Positions 41,716 through 51,646 are shown, numbered from the stretch's first letter. The stretch: DNA of 64,000 nucleotides from Methanocorpusculum labreanum Z (GCF_000015765.1 NC_008942.1:759921-823920), one strand, 5' to 3'. A program made the numbers and translations. The notes: generated by a model from the letters alone, not told the origin.

Positions 41716-42471
41716 ATGGCAACAACACTGAGTTCATCACTGACGGAGATCCGAGAACTGAAAAAGGAGGTCACCGGGCTGCGTATGGATCTGAAGCGCT
41801 TTATCGAGCATGCGAACCAGCAGCATGTCCAAAACGCCCTTACCGATCTCAAACAGAATTATGCCGGTCTTTTCGCAAACGATCAGGTGGAAACGGCAAA
41901 ATCCGAGCTTTCTTCGAATATGGTCGCAGACTGCGGGATGCGGGACAAATGCTACGGCGTTTTTCTGGAGTTCCTGCAGAACACCTCACAGCATATCAAA
42001 GACGGCCGTGTTTCTGAAGAGATCATTCAGTCCTATCGTGACCAGTTGAAAAACATGCGGGAAGCGGGTCCTTTCGACCGGTGCGACACATGTTTTTCGC
42101 AGGTCTACCGGCTTTTTGAAAAGCAGGTCGATCTCATGCAGTCTCTCGGCATTTATGAAGACAGCAGCCGGGAACAGGAGAGCATTACCGATATCCCGGA
42201 GGAAACGGCGGTCAGTGAACTCTTGGAGCCGATCGCAAACGTCCTGCGTTTCCAGATTTTGAAATCGCTTGCGGTACAAACGCGGACATTTTCTGATCTC
42301 TCCGGCCTGACCGGGCTTCGCGGCGGGAACCTGCTGTTTCATATCAAAAAACTCACCGAATCCGGCATGATCCTGCAGAGTCATGACCGTGGGGATTACG
42401 TGATCACGGATAAGGGATTCAAAGCGCTGAACGCCGTTTCGGCGCTCTACCGCGAGACCCATCACGCCTAA
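41716..42471 (+). CDS. Winged-helix regulator with coiled coil and Cys pairs
   Basis: 251 residues. Start fixed by GGAGG five bases upstream. N-terminal coiled coil (about 8-45), a middle domain with two Cys pairs, CGMRDKC (Cys73, Cys79) and CDTC (Cys123, Cys126), and a C-terminal ArsR-like winged helix (LRFQILKSLA, GGNLLFHIKKLTESGMI, GDYVITDKG). The cysteines suggest a redox, iron-sulfur or metal sensor. It probably controls itself and the divergent MTH865 gene. Confidence 0.8.
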   Translation: MATTLSSSLTEIRELKKEVTGLRMDLKRFIEHANQQHVQNALTDLKQNYAGLFANDQVETAKSELSSNMVADCGMRDKCYGVFLEFLQNTSQHIKDGRVSEEIIQSYRDQLKNMREAGPFDRCDTCFSQVYRLFEKQVDLMQSLGIYEDSSREQESITDIPEETAVSELLEPIANVLRFQILKSLAVQTRTFSDLSGLTGLRGGNLLFHIKKLTESGMILQSHDRGDYVITDKGFKALNAVSALYRETHHA

Positions 42472-42506
42472 TGCGTTCAAAAAAAGGAAAAAATATTTTT
42501 TTGGAT

Positions 42507-43283
42507 TTATACGAGCTCGGTTCCGCCTGCCACGACCACAAACTGGCCGGTGACGTAGCTTGACATGTCGCTTGAGAAGTAGAGGATCGTTCCGTTCAGT
42601 TCGCCGCGTTTTGCCGGGCGGTTCAGCGGGCAGACTCTGCTGTACTGCGCGAGGAACTCGGATGATTTGAATAATGTGCCTTCCGTCATCTCGGATTCGA
42701 AGAGACCTGGACCGACCGCATTGACCGTGATGTTGTTTTGTCCATAGGAGGTTGCCATACCCATGGTCAGACCAAGCACGGCGGCCTTCGACGTGTTGTA
42801 GACATGGCGGACGAACATGTCTCCTTTGTCGCCGATGATCGCATTAATCGAGGCGGTGTTGACGATCTTACCGTAATTCTGGGCTTTCATGTGCGGCACG
42901 ACATACTTGCTCATGAGGTAGATGCCTTTGACGTTCGTGTCCATCGATCTGTCCCATTCTTCTACGGTGAGGGTCTCGACGGTTCCGCGCTGGGCGATTC
43001 CGGCGTTGTTGAAGAGGATGTGGATCGTTCCGTAATGTTTGACGATCGCATCAACCGCCTCTTTCACGCTCTGTTCGTTCGTTACATCGCACGGATAGGT
43101 GAAAACGTCCCCGCCTTTTTCGGCGATTTCTTTTGCGACTGCTTCGAGTTTGTCTGTTCTGCGTGCAAGCATGGCGACTTTTGCTCCGGCTTCTGCGTAT
43201 GCTCTTGCCGCGTCGGCGCCAAGACCGCTGGAAGCTCCGGCGACGACCGCCACTTTTCCTGTCAAATCACAATAGTTAATCAT
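42507..43283 (-). CDS. Short-chain dehydrogenase/reductase
   Basis: 258 residues. NAD(P) motif AGASSGLGADAA, NNAG motif FNNAGIAQRG, catalytic Ser in NTASINAI and Tyr-Lys in YNTSKAAV. The closest remembered types are FabG and gluconate 5-dehydrogenase relatives; substrate unknown. Cytoplasmic. A long gap (246 bp) separates it from the divergent TrmB gene, which might regulate it. Confidence 0.9.
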   Translation of the reverse strand: MINYCDLTGKVAVVAGASSGLGADAARAYAEAGAKVAMLARRTDKLEAVAKEIAEKGGDVFTYPCDVTNEQSVKEAVDAIVKHYGTIHILFNNAGIAQRGTVETLTVEEWDRSMDTNVKGIYLMSKYVVPHMKAQNYGKIVNTASINAIIGDKGDMFVRHVYNTSKAAVLGLTMGMATSYGQNNITVNAVGPGLFESEMTEGTLFKSSEFLAQYSRVCPLNRPAKRGELNGTILYFSSDMSSYVTGQFVVVAGGTELV

Positions 43284-43528
43284 TTTCTGTCAAGCTGATA
43301 CTTACCCGTTTGGAATAATAAAGAAAATGCCACTGAAAAACCGGAATACACAGCGTTTTTCCATGTAGAATCACATGGGGATTTTTCCGGAGAATACGGG
43401 CCTGAAATACAAAACAGCGGCAGGAAAAACGCAATTTTGCGGACCGGCACCGGGGGCCCTGAAGCGAATTCAGAAACTTTATCTCGAAACAGTGTGTTTA
43501 TGAGATATAATGAAAGAGATAGGCAGGT

Positions 43529-44323
43529 ATGACGGACGCTGGTATGTCTGAAGATCCCCTTCTGTCGATCCAGCAGAGATTGATCTCCTGCGGGATGCGG
43601 GAGTATGAAGCCAAAATCTATGTGACTATTTTCAGCCGCGGGATTCTGACCGCTTATGAGATCCATCAGTTCAGCGGTGTTCCCCGCGGCAGAGTGTACG
43701 ATGTTTTAACGGCTCTCGAGCAGAAAGGCTTCATTTCACGTTCATGGGAGAAACCGGTCTATTATACTGCCGAGCCGGTGGAAAAGGTCTCGATTCGTCT
43801 GGTGAAGGATACGCTGGCAAATCTGGAACATATGACCGACTGTCTCAACGAACTTCAGGATGTCTGCTATCCCCTGGGAGGAAAAATCGTCGGCGTGCAT
43901 GAATTCCAGACCGATCTTGCGATCGACACGCAGATCCGGATGGAACTCAGACGTTCCTGCAAGGAAGTTTTGATTCTCTGTTTCGATGAGCGGATCCTGC
44001 AAAGGTATGCCGATGATATTAAGGAAGCCGCAAAACGGATCCCGGTGTATGTCGTCGTTAAAGATAAGAAAATGGCAAAGTTCTCTCCGATAAAATGCTA
44101 TATGGTCAAACGCGGGATCCCTATGACGACGATGGAGATGCCGGTCTCCTCCAAAAAACAGCGGCTCCCCGTCCTTGCACAGTTCTATCACGATCGTCAG
44201 GGCACGATCGCGATTCTTGAACATAAGGGTCAGATGATCTGTCTTGGTCTTGTGAACAATGTTTCGGTGTTTGTGGCGCAGAGTATTCTTCAAAATATCG
44301 AACGGATCGATCCGGAAGAGTGA
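43529..44323 (+). CDS. TrmB-family transcriptional regulator
   Basis: 264 residues. N-terminal winged helix (MREYEAKIYVTIFSRGILTA, PRGRVYDVLTALEQKGFI) and a C-terminal ligand domain (VLILCFDERILQRY, ITFIILL-like strands absent, AILEHKGQMICLGLVNN). TrmB proteins sense sugars or other metabolites and repress or activate transport and metabolism genes. A second in-frame ATG at 43544 is possible. The target may be the divergent SDR gene. Confidence 0.88.
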   Translation: MTDAGMSEDPLLSIQQRLISCGMREYEAKIYVTIFSRGILTAYEIHQFSGVPRGRVYDVLTALEQKGFISRSWEKPVYYTAEPVEKVSIRLVKDTLANLEHMTDCLNELQDVCYPLGGKIVGVHEFQTDLAIDTQIRMELRRSCKEVLILCFDERILQRYADDIKEAAKRIPVYVVVKDKKMAKFSPIKCYMVKRGIPMTTMEMPVSSKKQRLPVLAQFYHDRQGTIAILEHKGQMICLGLVNNVSVFVAQSILQNIERIDPEE

Positions 44324-44351
44324 GTTCGGCAGCTTTTCGTTCCAACCCGCC

Positions 44352-44565
44352 CATCACACGAACTTCACAAAAAAGCCCACGAAAACACGAAAATATAAAG
44401 AATAAAATACGGTGGGAAAGATGTAGTGCTCTCCCCCATCCCTCGCAAGTCTATCGACTTGCTCGGCTGAGGTCGTCGACTTCGTCGCCAACCCGCCCCC
44501 ACACGAAATTTTCGAAAATCAACGAAATGCACGAAAAGGGGGGGCAGGGGGTGGAGGTATAGGGG
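44352..44565. repeat. Second, incomplete copy of the MITE-like element
   Basis: Left part CATCACACGAACTTCACAAA and CCCACGAAAACACGAAAATA match the left arm at 20934-20982. The middle is a hairpin module, GCAAGTC-TAT-CGACTTGC, with TCGGCTGAGGTCGTCGACTT and CGTCGCCAACCCGCC. The right part CAACGAAATGCACGAAAA and its G-run follow the inner right arm of the first copy, but the distal right arm is missing. Confidence 0.65.
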
Positions 44566-44614
44566 GGTTGGGTGTGAGATTCGGGATGGTGTATGGGAGG
44601 GTGTGGAAGCATTA

Positions 44615-44762
44615 GAAAAACCAACCGCGAATCGGCGCGAATCCGCCCTTCGGGCGAGCGAATCGGATTTGCTATTCCTCACTCTCGCAATCCAGCTACG
44701 CTGTCTTGCTCCCCCCTCATCGGGAACGTTCGGGCAAATCCTTTCGCCGCCCCAGCGGCTCA
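44615..44762 (+). repeat. Intergenic repeat block A, left bracket of the nuclease gene
   Basis: Begins GAAAAACCAACCGCGAATCG, contains hairpin CGCCC-TTC-GGGCG and CACTCTCGCAA, and ends GGGCAAATCCTTTCGCCGCC then CCAGCGGCT. It matches the reverse complement of 46788-46942 and the direct copy at 59488-59686, with different sequence in the two variable hairpin positions. Confidence 0.8.
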
Positions 44763-44831
44763 TACTTTTCTTTATTATGTTCTCAATCAACGTAAATCTA
44801 TTTCTCTTGCTTAAACAACACAATACATATT

Positions 44832-46745
44832 ATGGGTACAATAAAAAATGATTCAAAGTCAGAATTGGGCACACTCGGAGTGAATAAAGTATATGGAGCA
44901 ATTGGTTGTTATGATATTCTTTCTGATGCCCGAGCATTTACTTCTTGGATAGAGAAATAATATCCGGATATCAATATACACGAACTCTTTCCCGGTTATT
45001 CATACTGCATTGATTTAATTGTGGGGCTGTTTGCTAGAGGAATTCATGATGACGAAACATTTGGATTAACATCTGATATTGCTTTTGACCGCGCTGTGTT
45101 CTATGGAATTCCTCCTGAGAAAATGGATCTCAACTGTGAAAAAGGACGTTTACTTTATATCCTGAAGGACAATGTTACAAAGATCAATTCATCAAAAAAC
45201 TTTTCAAAATCCCGACATCCACTCAACGACTTAAAGCGTAATGTTCTGGATATCTTTGCCAATCATCTCAAAGAAAATGCCTATTCAAATCTTCCTAATC
45301 CTAAAAACGAGTTATATTCATATTTAATTGAAGGAACTGTATGGCTGTATTTTTCAAATATTGTGGGTCGTGGGATTCCATACGCTGAGGCATCAACTCC
45401 ATTACGTTCCGCTAATGAGAAGGATGTAATAAGAGAGGAAACTCCTGAATGGGAGGAATACATAAAATCAGATGAGTATGGGGCGAAGGACACTCTTATT
45501 CGAGGTTACTGTTATTCTCTGGAATATCTGATAGATCAACTATCTCCAAATTTACTGGATACAGAATCTTTGAACTATTTACATAATATTGATAATTGGA
45601 ATGAAATCAATCATATTTTTGACTATTTATATAAACAAATATTTATCAATCTTGATAAAATCCATGAAAATATCTGGTATATTTCTTCATTCAAAAATGA
45701 TAAGAAACTTTCAAAAAAGTCACTTTCAACTATATTTGACAAATCAATAAAACTACCTAAAAAATCATTAAAAGAACAACTAGACCAAATTTTTCTTTGG
45801 TATGAGGTGGGTTTTCTTGATGCTTCAGCTGGCCCTTTCTCTGGAATGATCGCTCTCAGGACATTGTTGACAGGAGCAGTTACTAAACAAAAGGAAAGGG
45901 AAATTTCAGAACCAATTCAGATTCGCATTTTCAAACATCAATGTTTTGCGGGTTATAATTATAGTTATGCAATTCTGATGGAAGGGTATGGCTTCGCAAT
46001 GGATTATTCTGGTTGGATTGTATTTTTTGATACTGATACTGATTATTCGGGAACAAGTGGTCATTATCATCAGTTGATTGATAACGATATTCAACGATAT
46101 AAGGAATATCTTAATGTTGTTTCATTTGAGGTTAAAAAAGAGAAATTTGAAGATTATGTTATGGGAATTGATGCTGCAACCCAAAATGGACATTCGGTTA
46201 CGGTCATTAAACGCCAAGATAAAGAAATAGAGCGAGCAAATCAGAAAGTACGTGAAATCCAAAACAAGCTTCAAAGAACACAAGATGTACTTCATTCTGC
46301 AAGGGGATTGATAATGGAATTGCTGACATATTATGATTTATCTCGCAATCCCGACACTTCAAAGAACTTAGATTGGAATATTGCTCAAAATAAACATGAA
46401 ATTGATGTAACCTATGTGCGTAATGATGATACCGTAATCTTTGGGGAATGCAAGGTTTCAGCGAAGACAACTGATCTTGATGGAGAGATGAAAAATCTGG
46501 TTAATAAAATGAAAAATTGGCAACCTAACGTTGGTAATAAAATGGGACATTTCTTCTTTTTTGATGAATTATCTGAGACGGAAGTTGCCAATTACAATAA
46601 ATTAAAAAAGAAGCATTCTCGAGGTGATGTGGTTATAGGTGAGTATGATGTATTATCTGAAAAGATATACTGGGATCAAAATTGGAAAAGTAAGGCTAGA
46701 GATAAATTAGACTATATTCTGAAATATAATGATAAAAAAATATAA
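44832..46745 (+). pseudogene. PD-(D/E)xK nuclease-like gene with an early in-frame stop
   Basis: From ATG 44832 one frame runs to 46745 (637 codons), broken only by TAA at 44958-44960 (codon 43). The remaining 574 codons from GTG 45021 could still be made, but no ribosome-binding site is evident. A large alpha-rich region is followed by a coiled coil (KEIERANQKVREIQNKLQRT) and a C-terminal domain with EIDV (Asp525) and FGECKV (Glu539, Lys541), a PD-(D/E)xK nuclease arrangement. Strong AT bias, and bracketed by inverted repeats. Probably a transferred defence-type gene, recently inactivated or sequenced with an error. Confidence 0.7.
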
Positions 46746-46787
46746 AAATCATCATATTGTTTGGTAAGGATGCTAACTGATTCTTAT

Positions 46788-46942
46788 GGGAGCCGCCGGG
46801 GCGGCGACAGGATTTGCCCGAACGTTCCCGATGAGGGAGGAGCAAGACTGCAAAGCAGGCTTGCGAGAGTGAGGAACAGCAAATCCGATTCTGGGAGCCC
46901 GTAGGGCTCAGATTCGCGCCGATTCGCGGTTGGTTTTTCTCA
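46788..46942 (-). repeat. Intergenic repeat block A, right bracket of the nuclease gene
   Basis: Inverted relative to 44615-44762. On the minus strand it starts ATGAGAAAAACCAACCGCGA and ends TCCTGTCGCCGCCCCGGCGG. Variable hairpins: GAGCCC-TAC-GGGCTC where the left copy has CGCCC-TTC-GGGCG, and GCAAGCCTGCTTTGCAGTC where the left copy has a different stem. Starts 42 bases after the nuclease stop. Confidence 0.8.
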
Positions 46943-47035
46943 TGCACCCACAACAATCCCGTACATGAAACCAACGTGCACTTCCGCAAAAAAGAGAAAA
47001 AACCTCTTCCGAATCAAATAAAAAGACATCCCGAC

Positions 47036-47195
47036 GTGGGACGCTCCGCGCCGAATCGCAAGGCAAAGCCTTGCTCGGCTAAGGGATCTAAAGATCCCCG
47101 CCTCAGCTGAGGTCGTCGACTTCGTCGCCAACCCGCAGTCGCAAGTTTCCTTCGAAAACTTGCTCAGCTGAGGGCGAGCCTATCGGCTCACCCCG
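47036..47195. repeat. Array of distinct hairpins joined by GCTGAGG-type linkers
   Basis: After GGGACGCTCCGCGCCGAATC (end of block B) come GCAAGGC-AAA-GCCTTGC, linker TCGGCTAAGG, GGATCT-AAA-GATCCC, a TCAGCTGAGG linker, GTCGTCGACTTCGTCGCC and AACCCGC, GCAAGTTTCCTTCGAAAACT then TGC, linker TCAGCTGAGG, and GGGCGAGCC-TAT-CGGCTCACCC. It ends two bases from the stop of the aldehyde dehydrogenase gene and may serve as its terminator. Confidence 0.75.
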
Positions 47196-47197
47196 CT

Positions 47198-48565
47198 TCA
47201 CCCAAACAGAATACTCTTCGGCTCCGTGTACTCATACACGAAGTCCCGTCCGTTTTCCCGTCCGAATCCTGAGTTCCCCACCCCGCCAAACGGCATCTCC
47301 GGTGGAAGCGTCAGATGCTTGTTCACCCAGACGACCCCGCACTTCAGCGACTCGGCAAACGTACGGGCCGTTCCTATATCGGTGGTCCAGACCGAAGACC
47401 CCAGGCCATACTGGGTGGAGTTTGCGATATCGAGCGCCTCGTCGGGAGTATTGAACGGGATCACCGACATCACCGGTCCGAAGATCTCCTCCGAGACCGC
47501 GAGCGGACTCACGTTTTTCAGCAGGGTCGGCGCGTAGAAGTTGCCGGGTATCTCCAGTCTCTTCCCGCCGTAAACCAGCTGAGCGTCGCCATTAGCGAGG
47601 ATGTTTTCCACCGACGCTTCTATCTGGGCCAGCTGATCGGGATTGTTCACCGGTCCCATATTCACTTTTTCAAGACCGTTTCCAACAACGTAGCCCGAAA
47701 GCATAACCTCGGCTTTGTGCACGAACTCATCGGCAAGCGATGCGTCGACCAAGATCCGCTTGGCAGACGTGCAGACCTGGCCGCAGTTGTAGAACCGGTT
47801 TCTGACCGCCGCTTTCACCGCGGCGTCGATGTCGGCCGTCTTCGTCACGATGAAACTGTCGTTCCCGCCAAGCTCCAGCGTCAGTTTTTTCAGATGCGGG
47901 GCGGCCAGAAGCGAAACCGCCTTTCCAGAAACGACCGATCCGGTAAACGAGATGTGACGGACATCCGGGTGCGAGACGAGCGCGGCGCCGGCCTCTCCGC
48001 CGGATCCCGTCACGATCTGCAGGGCTTCTTTGGGAAAGCCTCCTTCGTACAGGGCCTCGGCGATCTTTAAGATCGTCAGAGACGCAGTCTTCGACGGCTT
48101 TGCAAGAACCGCGTTCCCGCAGGCAAGTGCGGCTCCTGCTTTCCACGCAAAGATCATCACCGGCATGTTCCAGGGAATGATCGCGGCGCAGACCCCGAGC
48201 GGTTTTCGAACAACGTTCAGATAGCCGTATCCCGGAAGATTACGGGCATCACCCGGGATACTCCCCGAGACCGAGGCATAATACTCGAATACATGGGCGG
48301 ACCCGAGGATCTCGTCACGTGCTTCCCGAAGCGGTTTTCCCTGTTCGGTCGTCAGCAGAACGGCAAGTTCCTCCACCCGTGCCCGCATCAAAGACGCGGC
48401 GTTCACAAACATCACGGCACGCTTTGATGCTGCCGTCTTCTCCCAGGTCGGCAGGATATCGGCGGCCGCATTCACAAAATTGTCCACATCATCGGGCGCG
48501 GCGTTTGGTATTGTGCCGATGACTTCATTCGTGGCAGGATTTCTCACGTCGAGAGATGATTGCAT
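47198..48565 (-). CDS. NAD(P)-dependent aldehyde dehydrogenase (succinate-semialdehyde type)
   Basis: 455 residues. Catalytic Cys in YNCGQVCTSAKR, general base Glu in LTLELGGNDS, cofactor loop FTGSVVSGKAV, and C-terminal EEIFGPVMSV. Sequence resembles succinate-semialdehyde/lactaldehyde dehydrogenases. Substrate not decided. Single gene, divergent from the thioesterase, with its stop codon beside the hairpin array. Confidence 0.9.
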   Translation of the reverse strand: MQSSLDVRNPATNEVIGTIPNAAPDDVDNFVNAAADILPTWEKTAASKRAVMFVNAASLMRARVEELAVLLTTEQGKPLREARDEILGSAHVFEYYASVSGSIPGDARNLPGYGYLNVVRKPLGVCAAIIPWNMPVMIFAWKAGAALACGNAVLAKPSKTASLTILKIAEALYEGGFPKEALQIVTGSGGEAGAALVSHPDVRHISFTGSVVSGKAVSLLAAPHLKKLTLELGGNDSFIVTKTADIDAAVKAAVRNRFYNCGQVCTSAKRILVDASLADEFVHKAEVMLSGYVVGNGLEKVNMGPVNNPDQLAQIEASVENILANGDAQLVYGGKRLEIPGNFYAPTLLKNVSPLAVSEEIFGPVMSVIPFNTPDEALDIANSTQYGLGSSVWTTDIGTARTFAESLKCGVVWVNKHLTLPPEMPFGGVGNSGFGRENGRDFVYEYTEPKSILFG

Positions 48566-48654
48566 GCTGGAGTATTATTCCGTAGCCTATTTAGACCTGT
48601 CCGTCGAAGCAGAAAATCGGAAATCTCTTTTTCGCGGAAAGAGAATCTATTCAC

Positions 48655-49071
48655 ATGCACGAATACGCTGAAAAGATCGCATCGATAGGTGCCGCTGCCA
48701 ACCCGACGTTCATGACCCTTGGGATCACCCCGGTCTCATGGGGGAACGGGCAGGCAGTTCTCAAGATGAAAGCCTCGGATAAAATGCACAACGGTGTTGG
48801 ATTCCTGCAGGGAGGGTTTTACGTCATCCTCGCCGACGAGGCGATCGCTTTGGCCGTATTAGCAGAGCTCGATCCCGGATCCGGCACCACGACCATCTCC
48901 GAAACGACGGAATTTATCCGCGGCACGAAAGATGACGAGATCTTCGCCGTCGCAAAAATCATCCAGAAAGGAAGACGGATCGTCTTTGCCGAAGCGGAAG
49001 TCAGACGCGGCAGCGTCGAAGGCGATCTCCTTTCAAAAACCACGGCCTCGTATCTGGTCACGCAGTGCTGA
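48655..49071 (+). CDS. PaaI-type hotdog thioesterase
   Basis: 138 residues. Hotdog-fold pattern MHNGVGFLQGGFYVILADEA, with an Asp-Glu in the active helix and strands TTISETTEFIRG and RIVFAEAEVRRG. Such enzymes hydrolyse acyl- or aryl-CoA esters. The expected HGG reads QGG, with His47-equivalent at MHNG. Alone on its strand between two divergent or repeat-bounded regions. Confidence 0.85.
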   Translation: MHEYAEKIASIGAAANPTFMTLGITPVSWGNGQAVLKMKASDKMHNGVGFLQGGFYVILADEAIALAVLAELDPGSGTTTISETTEFIRGTKDDEIFAVAKIIQKGRRIVFAEAEVRRGSVEGDLLSKTTASYLVTQC

Positions 49072-49106
49072 CGAACTACCTGAAATGGTTTTGGGACGCA
49101 GAAATA

Positions 49107-49320
49107 GGATATCTCCACCGCGGGACGCTCCGCGCCGGAGTCGCGTCCCCGCACCCCAAATCAAAATAAAATGAATGATACCTCAACAGAAAAACCCGCA
49201 CGCGGGTTTTTCCGATAGCATTTTTCAAGTGAGGGTGCGATTCCTGCGCAGGCGATAAGCCGGAGCATAGCACCCGAACGTAAGGAAAATGCGATTCGCG
49301 AGGATTCGCGGAGATTTGCG
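49107..49320. repeat. Composite repeat (blocks B and D) upstream of mcm
   Basis: Block B (49107-49158): GGATATCTCCACCGCGGGAC, GCTCCGCGCCGGAGTCGCGT, CCCCGCACCCC. Block D (49190-49320): hairpin AAAAACCCGC-ACG-CGGGTTTTT, GTGCGATTCCTGCGCAGGCG and AAGCCGGAGCATAGCACC, ending GCGATTCGCGAGGATTCGCG. The same order of blocks occurs at 19791-20074. A short GGTTGGTTCTTTCTCATCCA at about 49385 repeats the end of block A. The rest of the gap to 49488 holds the mcm promoter. Confidence 0.8.
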
Positions 49321-49487
49321 GTAAAATAATCTCTTGTCTCCCCACCCAACCTTACCCTTTCCGAATCTCAGCCCTTATTCGCGGTTGGTTCTTTCTCATC
49401 CATCACCACGTGGCCCTATCCCTCCTTCCTAGAAAAAATGACAGATTCATATCACCTCACGCCAAAGTATAACGATTATGGAGGAGC

Positions 49488-51641
49488 ATGGCTGTTGAAC
49501 TGGAAGTCGTAGACCGGGTCGAAGAGTGGACCGGGTTTCTGAAAAAGAAATACAAAAGCGAACTCAATAAAATATCCCGTGAATACCCAAGCGAACGTTC
49601 CCTGGAAATAGACTACGGCGTTCTGGAAAAATACGGAAAGATCGGTGTCGTTCTCGCCGACGAACTCCTCGAACACCCGGGAAAAACCCTCGAGGACGTC
49701 AAAGACGCGATTAGGACGTCGCGCCTCATCACCGGCAAAGATGTCGAAGGAAACGACATCTCCGACACCATAATCGGGAAAGTCAATATACGGTTCGTCC
49801 GCCTCCCGCGAAAGACCCAGATCAGGGACATCCGGGCAGACGACATCAATAAATTCATCAGCATCGACGGGATCGTGCGCCGGGTCACCGAGGTCCGCCC
49901 CCGGCTCGTCACCGGAGCGTTCCGGTGCGTGAACGGGCACATCACCTACAAAAAACAGGAGTACGGCTCCTACTCCGAGCCGGACATGTGTGGGCATGCC
50001 GAGTGTACGCTGAAAAAGCTCGAACTCGTGCAGAGCAAATCGACCTTCATCGACTCGCAGAAACTCCGTGTCCAGGAGACGCCCGAAGGACTTCGCGGCG
50101 GCGAGCAGCCCCAGAACATCGACATCGACACGATCGACGATCTCTGCGGCAAAGTCTCGCCGGGCGACCGCGTTATCGTGAACGGAATCCTTCGAAGCGT
50201 GCAAAGAGTCGTCGGCGGTCAGAAAAGCACCGTCTTCGACCTCTACATCGAATGCAACTCGATCGAGATCTCCATAAAAGAGTTCGAAGAGGTCAACATC
50301 TCCGAAGAGGATGAGGTCACGATCAAAGATATGGCCGCCGACCCCGGCGTATACGGGAAGATCGCCAGATCGATCGCCCCGACCATCTACGGAAACGACG
50401 AGGTCAAGGAAGCCATCGCTCTCCAGATGTTCGGCGGGATCCCAAAGGAAATGCCGGACGGATCCAGTCTTCGAGGCGATATCCATATCCTCCTCGTTGG
50501 TGACCCGGGTATTGCAAAATCCCAGCTGCTTCGCTACGTCATCAAACTCGCTCCGCGTGGGATCTACACCTCCGGAAAATCCGCATCCTCGGCAGGTCTG
50601 ACGGCAGCCGCCGTGAAAGATGATCTTGGAGACGGCCGCTGGACGCTTGAAGCCGGAGCACTCGTTCTCGCGGACAAAGGTATCGCCGCGGTGGACGAAA
50701 TGGACAAAATGCAGAAAGACGACCGCTCCTCTCTGCACGAAGCAATGGAGCAGCAGTCCGTTTCGATCGCGAAGGCCGGCATCAATGCTACGCTAAGGAC
50801 CCGCTGTTCCCTGCTCGGCGCGGCCAACCCAAAGCTCGGCAGATTCGACGAGTATGCCAACATCTCCGAACAGATCAACATGCCGCCGTCCCTTCTCTCC
50901 CGTTTCGATCTGATCTTCATCATGAAGGATCAACCGGACGCTACAAGGGATCTCAACATCGCCCGGCACATCTTAAAGGCCCACTCGGCCGGTGAGAAGA
51001 TCATGCGGCACAAGAAGTACCCGATCCCGGGAGCGGACGACGAGTACTTCCAGCGCGAACTTGCTCCGGTCACGCCGGAGATCGACGCCGCGATGCTTCG
51101 AAAATATCTGGCCTACGCAAAACGAAACTGCTTCCCGCTTTTAAAAGACGAGGCGAAGGAAGTTCTCGTCCAGTATTATCAGAGCCTTCGAAGCGTCGCC
51201 TACGAAAACTCCGACAAACCGGTCCCGATCACCGCCCGTCAGCTGGAGGCACTCGTCCGTCTCGCAGAAGCGAGCGCCCGGGTCCGGCTGGCCGACGAGG
51301 TGGAGCAGGAGGATGCGGAACGCGTGGTCAAGATCGTGGATGCCTGTCTGAGACAGGTGGCTTACGATGCGAAGACCGGCTCTCTTGATATCGACAAGAT
51401 CACCACCGGAACATCCAGATCGGGCCGTGCGATCCGCCGCGAACTCAAAGAGACGATCGAGACGCTGATCCAGGCAAGCGACGACCGGGTCGCGAAGGTC
51501 GATCAGATCATGGAGACGATGGAGAACAAGTATCATTATAAGAGGGATGAGGTGGAACACATTCTCGAAAGAATGAGGATGGACGGGGAAGTGTTCCAGC
51601 CGAGGAACGGCCTGATCAAATTCACCGCACCCATGAGGTAA
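49488..51641 (+). CDS. mcm: MCM replicative DNA helicase
   Basis: 717 residues, start fixed by GGAGG three bases before ATG. N-terminal domain with zinc site (FRCVNGH, CGHAEC), AAA+ core with Walker A GDPGIAKSQ (about 338), Walker B and MCM signature near VDEMDKM (about 402), arginine finger LLSRFDLIF, and a C-terminal winged helix. It unwinds DNA at replication forks as a hexamer. First of three genes with short spacing (5 bp, then overlap). A 420-codon minus-strand frame is its shadow. Confidence 0.98.
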   Translation: MAVELEVVDRVEEWTGFLKKKYKSELNKISREYPSERSLEIDYGVLEKYGKIGVVLADELLEHPGKTLEDVKDAIRTSRLITGKDVEGNDISDTIIGKVNIRFVRLPRKTQIRDIRADDINKFISIDGIVRRVTEVRPRLVTGAFRCVNGHITYKKQEYGSYSEPDMCGHAECTLKKLELVQSKSTFIDSQKLRVQETPEGLRGGEQPQNIDIDTIDDLCGKVSPGDRVIVNGILRSVQRVVGGQKSTVFDLYIECNSIEISIKEFEEVNISEEDEVTIKDMAADPGVYGKIARSIAPTIYGNDEVKEAIALQMFGGIPKEMPDGSSLRGDIHILLVGDPGIAKSQLLRYVIKLAPRGIYTSGKSASSAGLTAAAVKDDLGDGRWTLEAGALVLADKGIAAVDEMDKMQKDDRSSLHEAMEQQSVSIAKAGINATLRTRCSLLGAANPKLGRFDEYANISEQINMPPSLLSRFDLIFIMKDQPDATRDLNIARHILKAHSAGEKIMRHKKYPIPGADDEYFQRELAPVTPEIDAAMLRKYLAYAKRNCFPLLKDEAKEVLVQYYQSLRSVAYENSDKPVPITARQLEALVRLAEASARVRLADEVEQEDAERVVKIVDACLRQVAYDAKTGSLDIDKITTGTSRSGRAIRRELKETIETLIQASDDRVAKVDQIMETMENKYHYKRDEVEHILERMRMDGEVFQPRNGLIKFTAPMR

Positions 51642-51646
51642 TATAA

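Noticed and set aside
44365-44823. 152-codon minus-strand open frame
   Set aside because: Translates two repeat elements and is not protein-like.
44958-44960. Stop codon in the nuclease-like gene read as pyrrolysine or selenocysteine
   Set aside because: The codon is TAA; pyrrolysine uses TAG and selenocysteine TGA.
49476-50738. 420-codon minus-strand open frame
   Set aside because: Antisense to mcm; composition is a shadow and no domain is seen.
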